Part shown: piece after piece, positions 23,612 through 34,797 of the stretch
Layout: each line of letters opens with the position of its first letter
Position numbering within the stretch: position 1 is the first letter of the stretch
Source of the DNA: Morchella semilibera
Lineage: Eukaryota; Ascomycota; Pezizomycetes; Pezizales; Morchellaceae
Direction of reading: 5' to 3'
DNA length: 64,000 bases
Assembly (NCBI GenBank): GCA_009192285.1
Contig: WBVU01000008.1
Coordinates: 1,994,370-2,058,369 of the forward strand
Position numbers and translations under genes: made by a program
The notes under the pieces: model-generated
The model's input: the letters and a program-made list of their open reading frames with translations, nothing else
Told to the model about the DNA's origin: nothing
Database searches by the model: none

Positions 23612-25394
23612 TGTGAAGGCTTGCTTGGGTACTTGTTACAGAGCTGAAATATTTCACTATGGTAGGTTTGGTCCAGCTTCTTATAGAGACTAATCCCCAT
23701 GTTCGTTTGTATGCAATCGAAGGGATTTTCCTGTATGCTAGGTGTAATTATATTAACGGTACTTTCCTGCAGCAGGTAGTATATGTCTCACAAACCAATG
23801 CAGGGTATGGTGACATGACAATATGTGTGATATAGTTTTTTAAAAATAATTTTTTTTCCTGGGGAAACCCTACTCGATCAAGGCAAAGACCAAATTCGCT
23901 CCCAACCATAAATAAGTACATGTACTTGAGGTGCAATGCTGATATACGTCTACCGTACTACTGCTACATACTTTCTCTACCACACACCACCAAGCCTCCA
24001 TGTAGATTTCACCCGGCGAGTAGCAGCATCCAATTAGCCAACCCGCAAAGATCACCATGCACAGTACTTGAGACTGAAGGACATTATTGGAAATTATCAG
24101 TGGTTCGGCGGAAGGGATGGGATCGATCCGACCACCACGTGCGCGTACAGGGGAATAAGGATTTAGGGGGACGTTGCCTAAATGCATATCTCCAAAGTTC
24201 CGGGGCGTTTCCAGGGTTTCCCTTGTCGTTCCTGAACGGGGTGTTACAGTTTGACTGGCTGGACACTCCGCAGCTTGGGGTTTCGGCCCGGGCGCCCGGG
24301 CGGACCGGTTTCGGCTGGAGAACGCGGGAGTCAATTCAGGTAGCGTGTAATGCAGAAGCTTTCGACGGCTTTGCGGCTATTGCATTCGTAGGAATAAAGT
24401 CTATAACGTAATCAGGTTGTCTACACGTGCACGGTCGCGTCATGGTGTCTCACTCGGTTGATAGCTTGGCGGGCATTTGGTTATTTATTTATTTATACTT
24501 CATACATATTTGACTGGTTGATTGATGCTGCGTGTTTGCAACGGGAGTAACTTTCCATTCTCGCAGCAAGTACGCTTGACGGGCATTTAAATTTTGGGAT
24601 TTGGGGGCGGCACAAAGGTTTATTAGAGTTATAATTAACTTGGCATGCACGCATACCCTGTATACAACTTTTATCAAATATATATATATATATATATATA
24701 TACTGTATCCTGCATGTAACCTGACTGTTACCGTGTCCTCAAACTTAACTATGACATGTACGTAGCGTAGATAATGCTCTAGCACCATGAATAGGCTCTG
24801 AAGTACAAACATACTAACAGATATGACTGACTTTTCACGCCTCAGGATCAGATCAAGATCAACAGAGTACTGAGATTAGGGTAGGTATCTGTCTCCTTAC
24901 TCTCAAGTCTCGTGTTGCCGGGGTGTGCTATACGGTTTTTTATAGTCTTGAAATTATAACCGTTAACACAAGATTTGAACAGGAACGATTATCATGGCCG
25001 TAGATCCCGCGAGATGGGGAGAGTTCGACCTGTGAACCTTTCACTCTCGGGTGAGCAAATAAAAGTTTGCATTCAATACTAAATATCCTCAATAAACCTC
25101 ATGACTTAAAGTCCCGCCCCAATACTTAAAGACATCGAAACAAAATGCTCAAAGGCCCAGGGGAAATGGAGAATAAAATTTGTTTTCTGATTTGATATTT
25201 TAAAAAAAAAAATGGCAGACGCGAGGAGGAAAGTCAGACTAAATATAACCGACTATACGCTTTCAGTGATGTGAAAGATATGCGGGGTGATAACCCGGAT
25301 CTGTTATGTGTAAAGTTGTAAGTATGAACGACACCACTCAGCGCCAAAGAGCCTGATTGGCTTTTGACTTACCATAGGTAAATGAGTAGCTAAA
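23612..25394. other. Intergenic region with TA microsatellite
   Basis: No gene is seen. There is a (TA)n run at about 24678-24702, an A/T homopolymer patch at 23838-23858, an A-run at 25203-25211, and one TACATGTA at 23918. A frame of 163 codons on the plus strand (23920-24411) shows no domain, signal peptide or codon pattern that would support a gene. Confidence 0.4.
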
Positions 25395-28300
25395 TCACCG
25401 TACAAATGGATTTGCCCTCCGTAACAAACGACTGATTGAGGGTAACAGGGAGGTGGCGGATGATCTCTCAGCTCCGTTCTCAAGAAGAAGCTTGATCACC
25501 AGCGGCTGGTTTCCCCCCCAGTAACTGGGGATACTGAGTGCATTGTCCAATACACTCTCTCCCCTATCGTCGGTGGCATTTACATCAGCCCCTTTGTCGA
25601 GAAGCAGCTTGACCACTGCCTCGGACCCTCTGGCGGCTGCCTCGTGCAATGCGGTCCGTTTGGAGTCGTCAATGGCATTGACATCGGCCCCTTTGTCGAG
25701 AAGCAGCTTGACCACTGCCTCGTGCCCTCTGGCGGCTGCCCCGTGCAATGCGGTCCGTTTGGAGTCGTCAATGGCATTGACATCGGCCCCTTTGTCGAGA
25801 AGCAGCTTGACCACTGCCTCGGACCCTCTGGCGGCTGCCTCGGACCCTCTGGCGGCTGCCTCGTGCAATGCGGTCCGTTTGGAATCGTCAATGGCGTTTA
25901 CATCGGCCCCTTTGTCGAGAAGCAGCTTGACCACTGCCTCGTTCCCTCCGGTGGCTGCCTCGTGCAATGCAGTCCGTTTGGAATCGTCAATGGCGTTTAC
26001 ATCGGCCCCTTTGTCGAGAAGCAGCTTGACCACTGCCTCGTTCCCTCCGGCGGCTGCCTTGTGCAATACAGTCCGTTTGGAATACTCAATGGCGTTTACA
26101 TCGGCCCCTTTGTCGAGAAGCAGCTTGACCACTACCTCGTCCCCTCTGGTGGCTGCCCCGTGCAATGCGGTCCGTTTAAAGTCGTTAATGGCATTGACAT
26201 CGGCCCCTTTGTCGAGAAGCAGCTTGACCACTGCCTCGGACCCTCTGGCGGCTGCCTCGTGCAATACGGTCTGTTTGGAACTGCCAATGGCGTTTACATC
26301 GGCCCCTTTGTCGAGAAGGAGCTTGACCACTGCCTCGTCCCCTCTGGCGGCTGCCCCGTGCAATGCGGTCCGTTTGGAGTCGTCAATGGCATTGACATCG
26401 GCCCCTTTGTCGAGAAGGAGCTTGACTACTGCCTCGTCCCCTCCGGCGGCTGCCGTGTGCAATGCGGTCCGTTTGGATTTGTCAATGGCGTTTACATCGG
26501 CCCCTTTGTCGAGAAGCAGCTTGACTACTGCCTCGTCCCCTCTGGCGGCTGCCGTGTGCAATGCGGTCCGTTTGGAACTGTTAATGGCGTTTACATCGGC
26601 CCCTTTGTCGAGAAGCAGCTTGACTACTGCCTCGTCCCCTCTGGCGGCTGCCGTGTGCAATGCGGTCCATTTGAATTTGTCAATGGCATTTATATCGGCC
26701 CCTTTGTCGAGAAGCAGTTTGACAACCGACTCATGTCCATTAAGGGCGGCAAGGCAAAGCGCGGTGCATTTATTATTGTCTACAATTTTATGTGCATTCC
26801 TGATCCATGGTGGATATAGGCTCTTTCGGAGGAGTAATATAACTACCCGCTCATGACCCCTAGAAGCCGCCTCATGTAATGCAGTATACCCATCATGTCC
26901 TTTAGCGGTAGCTATCCATGGCTTCCGTCCATATCTGACTTGCAGAAGATAGTCAACCACTTCCTCCTGACCCTCTGAAGCGGCCACATGTAGTGGAATC
27001 CTTAATTGCCGATCACTGGCTGAAGGATCCTCGCCCATTTCGATCAATCTTTTTACGGCTCCTAAATGACCCGCATCGGATGCAATGTGTACCGGCGATC
27101 TTCCATAGTGTTGATATCCGTAGCCTGACGTTTCAGATCGTATCTCATTAAAGTAATCGATATTGTTCGGTTTCCCGAGAAAATGTAGTAAAGGCTCGAT
27201 TACTGATTCCTGTTCACAGGATCGGACATGGAAGATCATCATCTCGCTTGAATATCTAAAGAACGGGTGCCTTTTGCATATCTCCATTCGCTCCGTCCGA
27301 GAATTGCAAGACATTGAGAAGGAATTGAACGAAAGATAAGTAAGACACGCTATAGAAATCTCTGCGTTGCTCCTCAGCAACGAGAAGCGTCTTTCCAGAA
27401 GATACTCCTGGACTGTGTAATGAGCGAGCCGAATCGAGCCTGTCTGATCATCAGTTACAACTAGTCCACCGCATACCTCAAGCAGCGTCCTCTGATCTGG
27501 CAAATCCATTACGTCCATTTCGTACCTCCCCGGGACTATTGATACTGCCTCCTTAATCTCATCCAGTTTCAGCACTCGCTTGGCTTTAACCAACCAAGTG
27601 AGGATTTTGATGGCGAGCTCTGTTTCAGGTGGGTGCTGACTAGTGATACGATCAATCGCACTATCGTACGTAGGGTACAGTGATATCTCTCCCGCGGATA
27701 GGGTTTCGAGTTTCTCAAGTGCATCCAATATTTGTCTTGTTGTCGTCTGTTGGCATAGGTAGCTGATATGTAGATGTACTAGCAAGAACCTGGTAATTAC
27801 TTAGCATATACAAGACGGTTATAGGGTTTCTAAAACAAAAGGAAGTCTTAAGAACCGTGACTTACATTCCATTTGCACAAGCTTCAATCTTGGAAATGAT
27901 TTTCCCACTGTAGTTTCCCTGATGGATAAGATCCCTCGCTCGGGGGGTTTCTGAAACTCTTTCCTGAATATAGGTTGTAATATCTTCTTTTTGTGCTGCT
28001 AGCTTAATCTTTTCTGCATCCTGAAGACTATCATTTATATCGCCAGGGTGTGGACGACTAGTCAAGAAAATGTTGATACCACTCTTCCCCATACGCTGGA
28101 ACAAAGGAAGTAATTCTCTCCGCTGCTTTTCAGGATCGCACTCGTCTAAAGCGTCGAACACAAAAAATACTTGGTCGAATAGCTTTGAGGTCGTGGTAAG
28201 AATATTGTATAACTCGTCCAAGATCGGCCTCTTCCCGTCGGAAACCGACTTTTTGTACACCTCCTCTAACGCAGCAGGGATGTCCTGTGTTTGGCTAGCA

Positions 28301-29478
28301 AGTTGTCTAATTAGGCTGGATATAACTTCAATAGGTGTTTGTCTTCTTTGATCTTTATAGTCGAAGTAAACATATCCTAGCCCACGTTTTGTCGACGACG
28401 CTTTTCCTAAATGATCGATAACGGTTGAACTGGAGAAATCTTGTCAAAACTACCCATCAAATGGAAACATGAATAAACCGGAAGATGGCGCACCTCAAAA
28501 ATGTCTTGCCGGCTCCAGCTATGTCCATGAGTTATATTCAGCATATAGAATTCATATATATATATATATATATTCGGTATTACATACGGATGCCGTAACC
28601 CCAAAGAAGGCGAGACTTTAGCTTCCCTTCAACCTACCCGACAGATTCCGGGGGGTCTCAGGAGCCACTCGCCGGTGCCTTTCTGTCTCCTGTGCTGAAT
28701 TTCGTAGTGTTTGGCGTTGAAATCCCCCGGATATATCCAATTTAGTATGTCGTTGCGTGCTGATAATTATTATCAGAATCGGAAGCTTAACAATACTATT
28801 GAAGTCCAGTCTCTAAGACTTACCCGAGGTATCTTTTTGTGGCCCAAGATTCTGAATCGCAAGGTTAATCATGGACTCTGTCGCAGCTCTGATTCAAAAG
28901 TCAATGCGGCTCGACTACTTGCGGAGGTGCGGTCCTACATACCTGTAGTCCTGAACCAAAAGGTTCGTGGATTTCGTGTGCGCTTCGACTCTCCTTAAAA
29001 TCGCGCTAAACTCAGGGTCAATGATGTTCCGATCAATATTCATACTCAAATAACCTACTGGTTATCCAAACCCAGAGCCATATTAACTGTTGATTTGAAC
29101 CTCTCAATCTTCTCTACGTACTCCTTTGTTTCACGGCCATTTAAGGCGACCTAGGAGTCGATTGTTAGGCTTAAATCTGGCTTCCAATGCTCCTAGCTCT
29201 AGAGCATAGTCTAGAGCACATCCCTGAAGCACACCTTCCCTAGTGCATAACTCTCGCAGTGCCGGTGATGATCCCTCCCAGTTCTCTCTAACCGCGTCTT
29301 GCAAGTAAATAATGATGCGGCTAAGTGCTTTGAGCTCATCTAGTAACTCTTGGCGATCTTTGTCGGCTCGATTGACACCCACGATGTAGGTATGAACGTG
29401 GTGGCATACAACAAGAGTAATTTGTACCAAGCCGGCGACACTGGCAACAACACCGACTACCTCCGCCATACTCCTCAA
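25395..29478 (-). pseudogene. NACHT-ankyrin STAND receptor (fungal NLR), 5' half disordered
   Basis: In order there is a fungal STAND N-terminal domain (MAEVVGVVASVAGLVQ, 29469 down to 29131), a linker, a NACHT domain and ankyrin repeats. The P-loop GIPGAGKTFLSSTVIDHL is built across two introns near 28593-28435. FFVFDALDECD (Walker B) and FLTSRPH follow near 28180-28060. An intron at 27865-27790 leads into an open 796-codon stretch of winged-helix-like and ankyrin sequence down to 25395. Such proteins sense non-self in the cytosol and trigger cell-death or defence responses. The 3' part is open and well kept. In the 5' part I cannot join the N-terminal domain to the NACHT in one frame: shifts are needed near 29136 and 28630, with a TAG where the family usually has Trp. 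It may be a pseudogene, or I may have missed exons. Confidence 0.72.
25560..26730 (-). repeat. Twelve near-identical 99-bp ankyrin repeats
   Basis: Twelve 33-residue units of the form EAVVKLLLDKGADVNAID followed by a variable 3-residue patch and RTALHEAAARGS. The core is identical in almost all units. Variation is confined to the residues after NAI (DDS, NSS, DKS, GSS, NDF, EYS) and the last positions, which lie on the ankyrin binding face. One unit (about 25825-25850) has a 21-bp internal duplication repeating EAAARGS, a slippage scar. The uniformity also produces long open antisense frames with no meaning. Confidence 0.93.
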
Positions 29479-30930
29479 GTGATAATGACCTTTTGAGTGC
29501 GAAAGAGTGAGTTTTCGGGTGCCTGGGAATATATCTTGAAATAATGGGTAAAGTTCTGACCCCGCACAAGAGCAACCCCGGGGTTATACATGTATGTATT
29601 CACTTATTGGCCGCCTTCTCCTGAGTCTACTACATGTATGTATACGCGTGTAGACTCAGCCCTACACGCGTAGTACCATACTACATCGATTTGCGTACTC
29701 CTTGGCATAAAACCGCAACCTTATTGGTTGGGGGTGACGGGGTATTAACTACATGTAAGCACGACACATCATCACAGGACAATGAAAGGTCAAACTAGGG
29801 CCGCCATATGAAATGTCTAATTAGCGGGAATGGGGAATGGGGGAGGGGCGGAGGGGGGCGAAGGCCCCCATAACTACATGTACATACATGTACGTACTGT
29901 AGAGAGAGGATTACAGTACCGGAAATGGGCAGGAATTAGGCTCTCGATATAAGGATATTTGGTATAGTGATAATCTGATACAATTTACCGGTCCGCAGGT
30001 GCCATTTTGTTAGCCCCCTCACTTCGTATAAGGGTACATGTAATTCCCTATCAGGATACATACATGTACTTTTAGTCCCGACCGTATCCTTATAGCGAGA
30101 GCTAGAGTGTACTGTACCGTATTCCAGTCATTACACTAGTGATTCTGTAATACGGTATCGATATGGTATTCTACTTGCGATGCTGGTTTAAACTGGTACC
30201 CTTGACTCAAAACCGTAGCCCCACGGTTACATTTATACCCTCATTTCCGAGACTGTAGTCACTGTTCCCTAAGATTTACACAGCTCGCGGTCACGAGATG
30301 GTAACCCTAGTATCAATGTACAAACTTGGCCAACTAAACACTAACAAAAACATTATCCAGTAAGTCAGAGTTGTATTTTTAGCATGGTGACATTTTTTTT
30401 CAATTCTGAGCGCCCCTCATATCACGGCTACTAGAATTAAAGGGCTTGCTTGATTGTCTGATTTTAATTTTGGACCCACTAGATACCGGGGTAGGTCGTT
30501 CAATCTTTGCGACTGAGCCGACCCCCTTCCCCCATTAGGATGAGTTGGAAGTTGGAGTCCACGCTGTCACAAGTAAGCGAATATTGGGAGAGTAACCACT
30601 AAACTTACCAAACAAGTCGAAAGTTTCGAGGTAGTGCTCTTGATGGGACACTTGAGCTAAAGATACTCACCTCAATTCCCTTGCGATTGCGTTCCCATGC
30701 GGACCTTGGCCGTGACACGGATGTTCAGTTACTTCTTATGATACCCGATAATACTCTACTTACCGTTCATTGGGTCCGGTTCGGCTCTGGGGCCTAGCGT
30801 GTGGCACTACCAGATATGCAAATAATAAAGATAACAAGCTTTTATCTATATACATATACAGAATGGACTAACACTAGATAGAAAGTGGAAGGGAAAGAGA
30901 GAGAAGGGGGAAAGAAAGGTCATACAAAAT
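29479..30930. other. Gene-free region dense in TACATGTA palindromes
   Basis: No gene is seen. Seven TACATGTA octamers lie between 29588 and 30070 (two at 29875-29892). Hairpins occur at about 29643-29671 (ACGCGTGTAG paired with CTACACGCGT) and about 30114-30162 (TACCGTATT paired with AATACGGTA). The right part is the 3' flank of the bystin gene. Confidence 0.5.
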
Positions 30931-32396
30931 CTAATCTAACATAACATCATCATCGGCAACCCTATTGCCTTCCGCTTCACCTCTCCCACGCCCCTCCAGC
31001 AACTCTCTCCTGATCTCTGGCGCAATACCCGGGTGCCCTTTAATAAGTAACACATCCAGCAACACATCCCTCTGATCCTCTGTCACATCATTGCGGTACC
31101 TCTGCGCAAAACTTAAGAAGCTTTGGTGCCACAACAGCGGTAGCGTTCCTTCAACGCTCTTGAATCTCATAAAGTGAAACACAAGTGCATCAACCACCTT
31201 GTATGGAAGCGCGTATTTCTTATCGATAAGCACTTTTATAAAGACACTCGTGGGACCTGTATATTCCATTTCACATAGTCTCAATAGAGCAGCGGCTGAG
31301 TGGAGCACGGGGACTGAAATGCGGGTAAGTACAGATCCAATGATCTGAGCTTCCTTGAGCGTGCAGGTTCCACTCTGTGCAAGGGGAAACAAGAAACCTT
31401 TGAAGAAAGCGGCAGGCTTATAGAGAGACTTCTTGATCGCATTGTAGAGGTGGACATTAAGCTTTTTGTTTTCCGCGATGTCGTCGCGAACACGGTCGAG
31501 AAGAATGGTGTTGAGGAACTTTTGGCACTGAGAGGATTTTGTGGCAGCGAATAGGCGAGTCGCCTCAAGACAGGCATTGGCAGACCAAGTGTCAGGGCGA
31601 GTGAGGTAAAGGATTTCCTCCCAGTTCTTGAGAGAGGGTATGATTTTAAAGGCTTTAGGGAGCTTTCCGGACTTGTAACGAGAGAGGAGAAGACCAACTC
31701 TGGTGGTTGTTAGTTTAAATTCCAACTCAAATTGTGTAATCGGGTTCAAGCAGGGATCGCTACTTTGTGTAAACCTCAATGACCTTTTCCGGTAAAGAAG
31801 GGACGGGTTCCTCTTCAACCAAGGTGCCTGCAAGGCGTGCTTCATGCTCAGCAATCTTCTCCAAGATTTTGTCGGCGAGGGATATTCGTTGAGTGGGTTC
31901 TTCGCTGTTTGAAGGCATGAAACGATTGAACATCTCTACATCCGCCTCGTCAATTTCCTACATAGCTATGACGTTAACGTCGAAAATTCGCGGGGTGTTT
32001 CATTTCATTAAACCACACATAAGAGAGCCGCATTCCACATACCACTTCCTCGACAATCTCCTCTTCACCGAAATCAGCGTCCTCATATTCTCTCTCACTA
32101 TCCACTTCTTCTTCCTCCTGGTCAAACCTCATCTGTGCCGCGACACCCATAAAGTTCCCCTGCATGGCAGCACTGGCCGCTGCTTCGTCCTGAAGCTCAT
32201 CCTGTTGTTCCCTTGCTATCTGGAGAATCTTCTTTGACAGGTTGGAGTCGACATATTCCTCTGGCTTTGACTGGCGCTCCTTTCGCTTCGCGCGGGAAAC
32301 TTTTCTGAGGTTTCCAGACATATCTTCGAGAAGTTCCTCATGGAGAGGATTATGGCGACGGTGTGGCCGTGGGCCGGAGGTACTTTCTTTAGGCAT
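30931..32396 (-). CDS. ENP1: Bystin / Enp1, 40S ribosome biogenesis factor
   Basis: Three exons: 32396-32043, 31957-31764 and 31699-30931, giving 438 residues. The N-terminal third is charged: MPKESTSGPRPHRRHNPLHEELLED, then acidic stretches (QEEEEVDSEREYEDADFGEEE). The bystin domain follows with [59 protein letters not shown] and KKSLYKPAAFFKGFLFPL, all typical of the family. Enp1 joins 90S and pre-40S particles in nucleolus and cytoplasm and is needed for 20S pre-rRNA processing. The gene is divergent from Rrb1, with 339 bp between start codons. Confidence 0.95.
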
Positions 32397-32735
32397 GGCT
32401 GTGGGTCAATTCAGGCTACCTGATCTTCTTATGTACTTATCCTGTAGTCAAAAATCGAATGGATCATGTAGTGGTGATTGCGGGGGTTTAACGGTATTCT
32501 TTATGAAGATTCTTGTTATTAGAGATGCGAAAAATTAAGGTGTTGGTAGAAAAAAATGATCACTTGAGGGGTTGGGCATGCAGATCCAGATAAGATAAGA
32601 TGGCGATCTCAAGTGGGGCCGATAAAAAAAATGTTTCAAAGAGCCTCATAAAAAAAATACCCCACCACTTTTCACCATCATACGAACCCCACGAACCCCA
32701 CGAACCCCAATAAAAGCTCTATATAGATTGGCAGA
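32397..32735. promoter_or_regulatory. Shared bidirectional promoter of bystin and Rrb1 genes
   Basis: This 339-bp gap separates the two divergent start codons. It contains GCGAAAAATTAAG at about 32527-32539, similar to the ribosomal RNA processing element (core GAAAAATT) known from fungal ribosome-biogenesis promoters. It also has GATAAGATAAGATGG at about 32590-32604. Three tandem CGAACCCCA units lie at 32683-32709, close to the Rrb1 start. Shared regulation is inferred from the layout and the common pathway. Confidence 0.6.
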
Positions 32736-34281
32736 ATGTCCAAGCGTCCAGCAGAGCCCACCTCGCCTAGCAGCGGCGGTCTCAAAAACCGCTCGCGCGA
32801 AACACCCGAAACACAACCCCCGGAGATGGGCGACTTTGAGGACAACTTCGAAGATGAATTCGAGTCCGATGATGAGGTAATTGAAGCTGGTGCTGACGGC
32901 GAAGACCCCGGCGAAGACGAGGGAAAGGCTGTGGAGGAAATGCAATTGGATCAGCAAGTCTATATGCCTTCCCGACGACAGCTTGCAAAGGACGAAATCC
33001 TGGAACCGGATCCAAGTGCGTACCACATGCTGCATAGCATGAACGTCAATTGGCCCTGTTTAAGCTTTGATATTCTGCCGGATGGGCTTGGTGATGAACG
33101 GAGGGGGTACCCGGGGACTGTATATCTAGTGACCGGGACACAGGCGGCGAGACCGAAGGATAATGAGATCACAGTCATGAAGTTAAGCGGACTACAGAAG
33201 ATGCACCAAGGTAATATTTCCCCTACTTTTTTTTGTTTCCCCTCAAGCCGGCAAGCATTTCCTTTTCTCTTCAGGACTCAGGGCTTAATCTGACGTCTGT
33301 ATAGCAAAGACAGAGGAAGAGGATGAAGACTCGGATTCGGACGACGAGGCTGAAGACGATCCGATTCTCGAGTCTCGCTCACTCCCCCTACCCACAACCA
33401 CAAACCGCATCCGCGTCTCCCCGCACTCTGCGCATGCTGCCTCCCTCGCAGAAACCGGTGATGTCCATATCTGGGATTTATCCACCCACCTTGCCTCCTT
33501 CGACACCCCCGGAACCACAATCTCAGCAGCCGCCAATAAGCCCACAACCCTGCGCATGCACAGGCACGTCGAAGGCTACGCTATCGATTGGTCTTCTCAC
33601 CCGCGCGAGTCGATGGGAAAGATTGTTACTGGTGACAATGATGGCAAAATCTTCGTCAGCACCAGGAAAGAGGATGGAACCTGGGCCACCGGAAAGGACC
33701 CTCTGAGAGGACACACGGGCAGTATTGAGGAGCTTCAGTGGAGCCCCACTGAGCGCCATGTGTTTGCGAGCGCATCAAGTGACGGAACTGTCAAGATCTA
33801 CGACGCCCGCGCTAACACCAAGAAGCACCAGCTATCAGTTTCGGTCTCTTCGTCCGATGTAAACGTCGCATCTTGGTGCAGAGCAGTACCACATCTTCTC
33901 TCGACTGGGGCTGACGATGGTGTTTGGGGCGTTTGGGATCTCCGGACTTTCCCGAATACTCTGAAAGGTGATAATGTTTCTGCCACAGCTTCTTTCACCT
34001 TCCACCAGCAGCCTATCACCTCAATCGAGTTCCACCCGACAGAAGATAGTATTGTTGCTGTTGGGTCCGCGGATTCAACGGTCACATTGTGGGACTTGTC
34101 CGTGGAGTTAGATGACGAGGAGAGCAGGGATACTGGTGGCGTTGAAGACGTGCCCCCACAACTGCTTTTTGTCCACTACTGTAAGGACATAAAAGAGGTC
34201 CATTGGCAGAAGCAAGCACCAGGAACGGTTGTGGCAACGGGAGCGGATGGATTTAGTGTCTTCAGGACTATCAGTGTGTAG
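32736..34281 (+). CDS. RRB1: Rrb1/GRWD1 WD40 protein, ribosomal protein L3 chaperone
   Basis: Two exons, 32736-33210 and 33305-34281, giving 483 residues. An acidic N-terminal region (DFEDNFEDEFESDDEVIEAG) precedes YMPSRRQLAKDEILEPDPSAYHMLHSMNVNWPCLSFDILPD, the hallmark of the Rrb1/GRWD1 and histone-binding WD40 group. A second acidic loop after the intron (EEEDEDSDSDDEAEDD) is also typical. WD repeats follow, for example GDVHIWDLS, EGYAIDWSSHP, FASASSDGTVKIYDAR, DDGVWGVWDLR and AVGSADSTVTLWDLS. Rrb1 binds newly made ribosomal protein L3 (Rpl3) and delivers it to pre-60S particles. It is divergent from the bystin gene and convergent with the next gene. Confidence 0.94.
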
Positions 34282-34797
34282 TCTTGTTTGGTGAAATGCA
34301 TTCTTTTCTCTCCCCCTTGAAGAGTTATAATGAGGTCTGGAGGTAGTACTGTGGTTACAATAAATTATGCTCCGTAGTAAAGGTTCTGTAGATGTAGGCA
34401 TAGTTCATGCCTTTAGTATTTCCTTCTATTCGATAAGCTACTTTTCAAGCCCCCCTATTCATTCACGTATGCGCTGGAAAGTGTCGTAAAAACATTAAAA
34501 ACTAACTTCATGATATATCACTCGCATACTTTAGCACAGTCAATTAAGTCATGTATTTATATATTTATTTAATTATCGTACTCATGCATTAACTAAGTAG
34601 TCGGATATCGTTGCAACCAAAAGCTTGCTAAAAATTCCGACCGACTGAGTAGTCTTTTGCCGAAAAATAATAGACAAGATTGGCAAACATTTATTATTTA
34701 TTATTGATGTGGCGCCAGCGCGGACTAACTAAACTAAACTAGGCTGATAATAAATTATTTACCGCGCCCGGGAAAAAACTCCACCGGGAGCTTACCT
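34282..34797. other. Convergent 3' intergenic region
   Basis: AT-rich DNA between two converging genes, with repeated TTTATTTA/TTATTATTATT tracts. No gene is seen. Confidence 0.4.

Noticed and set aside
23920-24411. 163-codon plus-strand frame
   Set aside because: No recognisable motif, no splice or promoter support, and an overlapping minus-strand frame of similar quality.
25001-25060. tRNA-like B box (AGTTCGACC)
   Set aside because: No acceptor or D-arm pairing could be built around it.
25560-26730. CRISPR-like periodic repeat
   Set aside because: The 99-bp units have no unique spacers, are coding, and the DNA is fungal.
25543-26856. 437- and 391-codon plus-strand frames opposite the ankyrin array
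   Set aside because: They follow the 99-bp repeat period exactly and are shadows of a repeat whose unit has no stop on the other strand. The minus-strand reading gives canonical ankyrin repeats.
28608-28629. 22-nt intron in the NLR linker
   Set aside because: It has GT and AG ends but is far too short to be spliced, so it was not used to rescue the frame.
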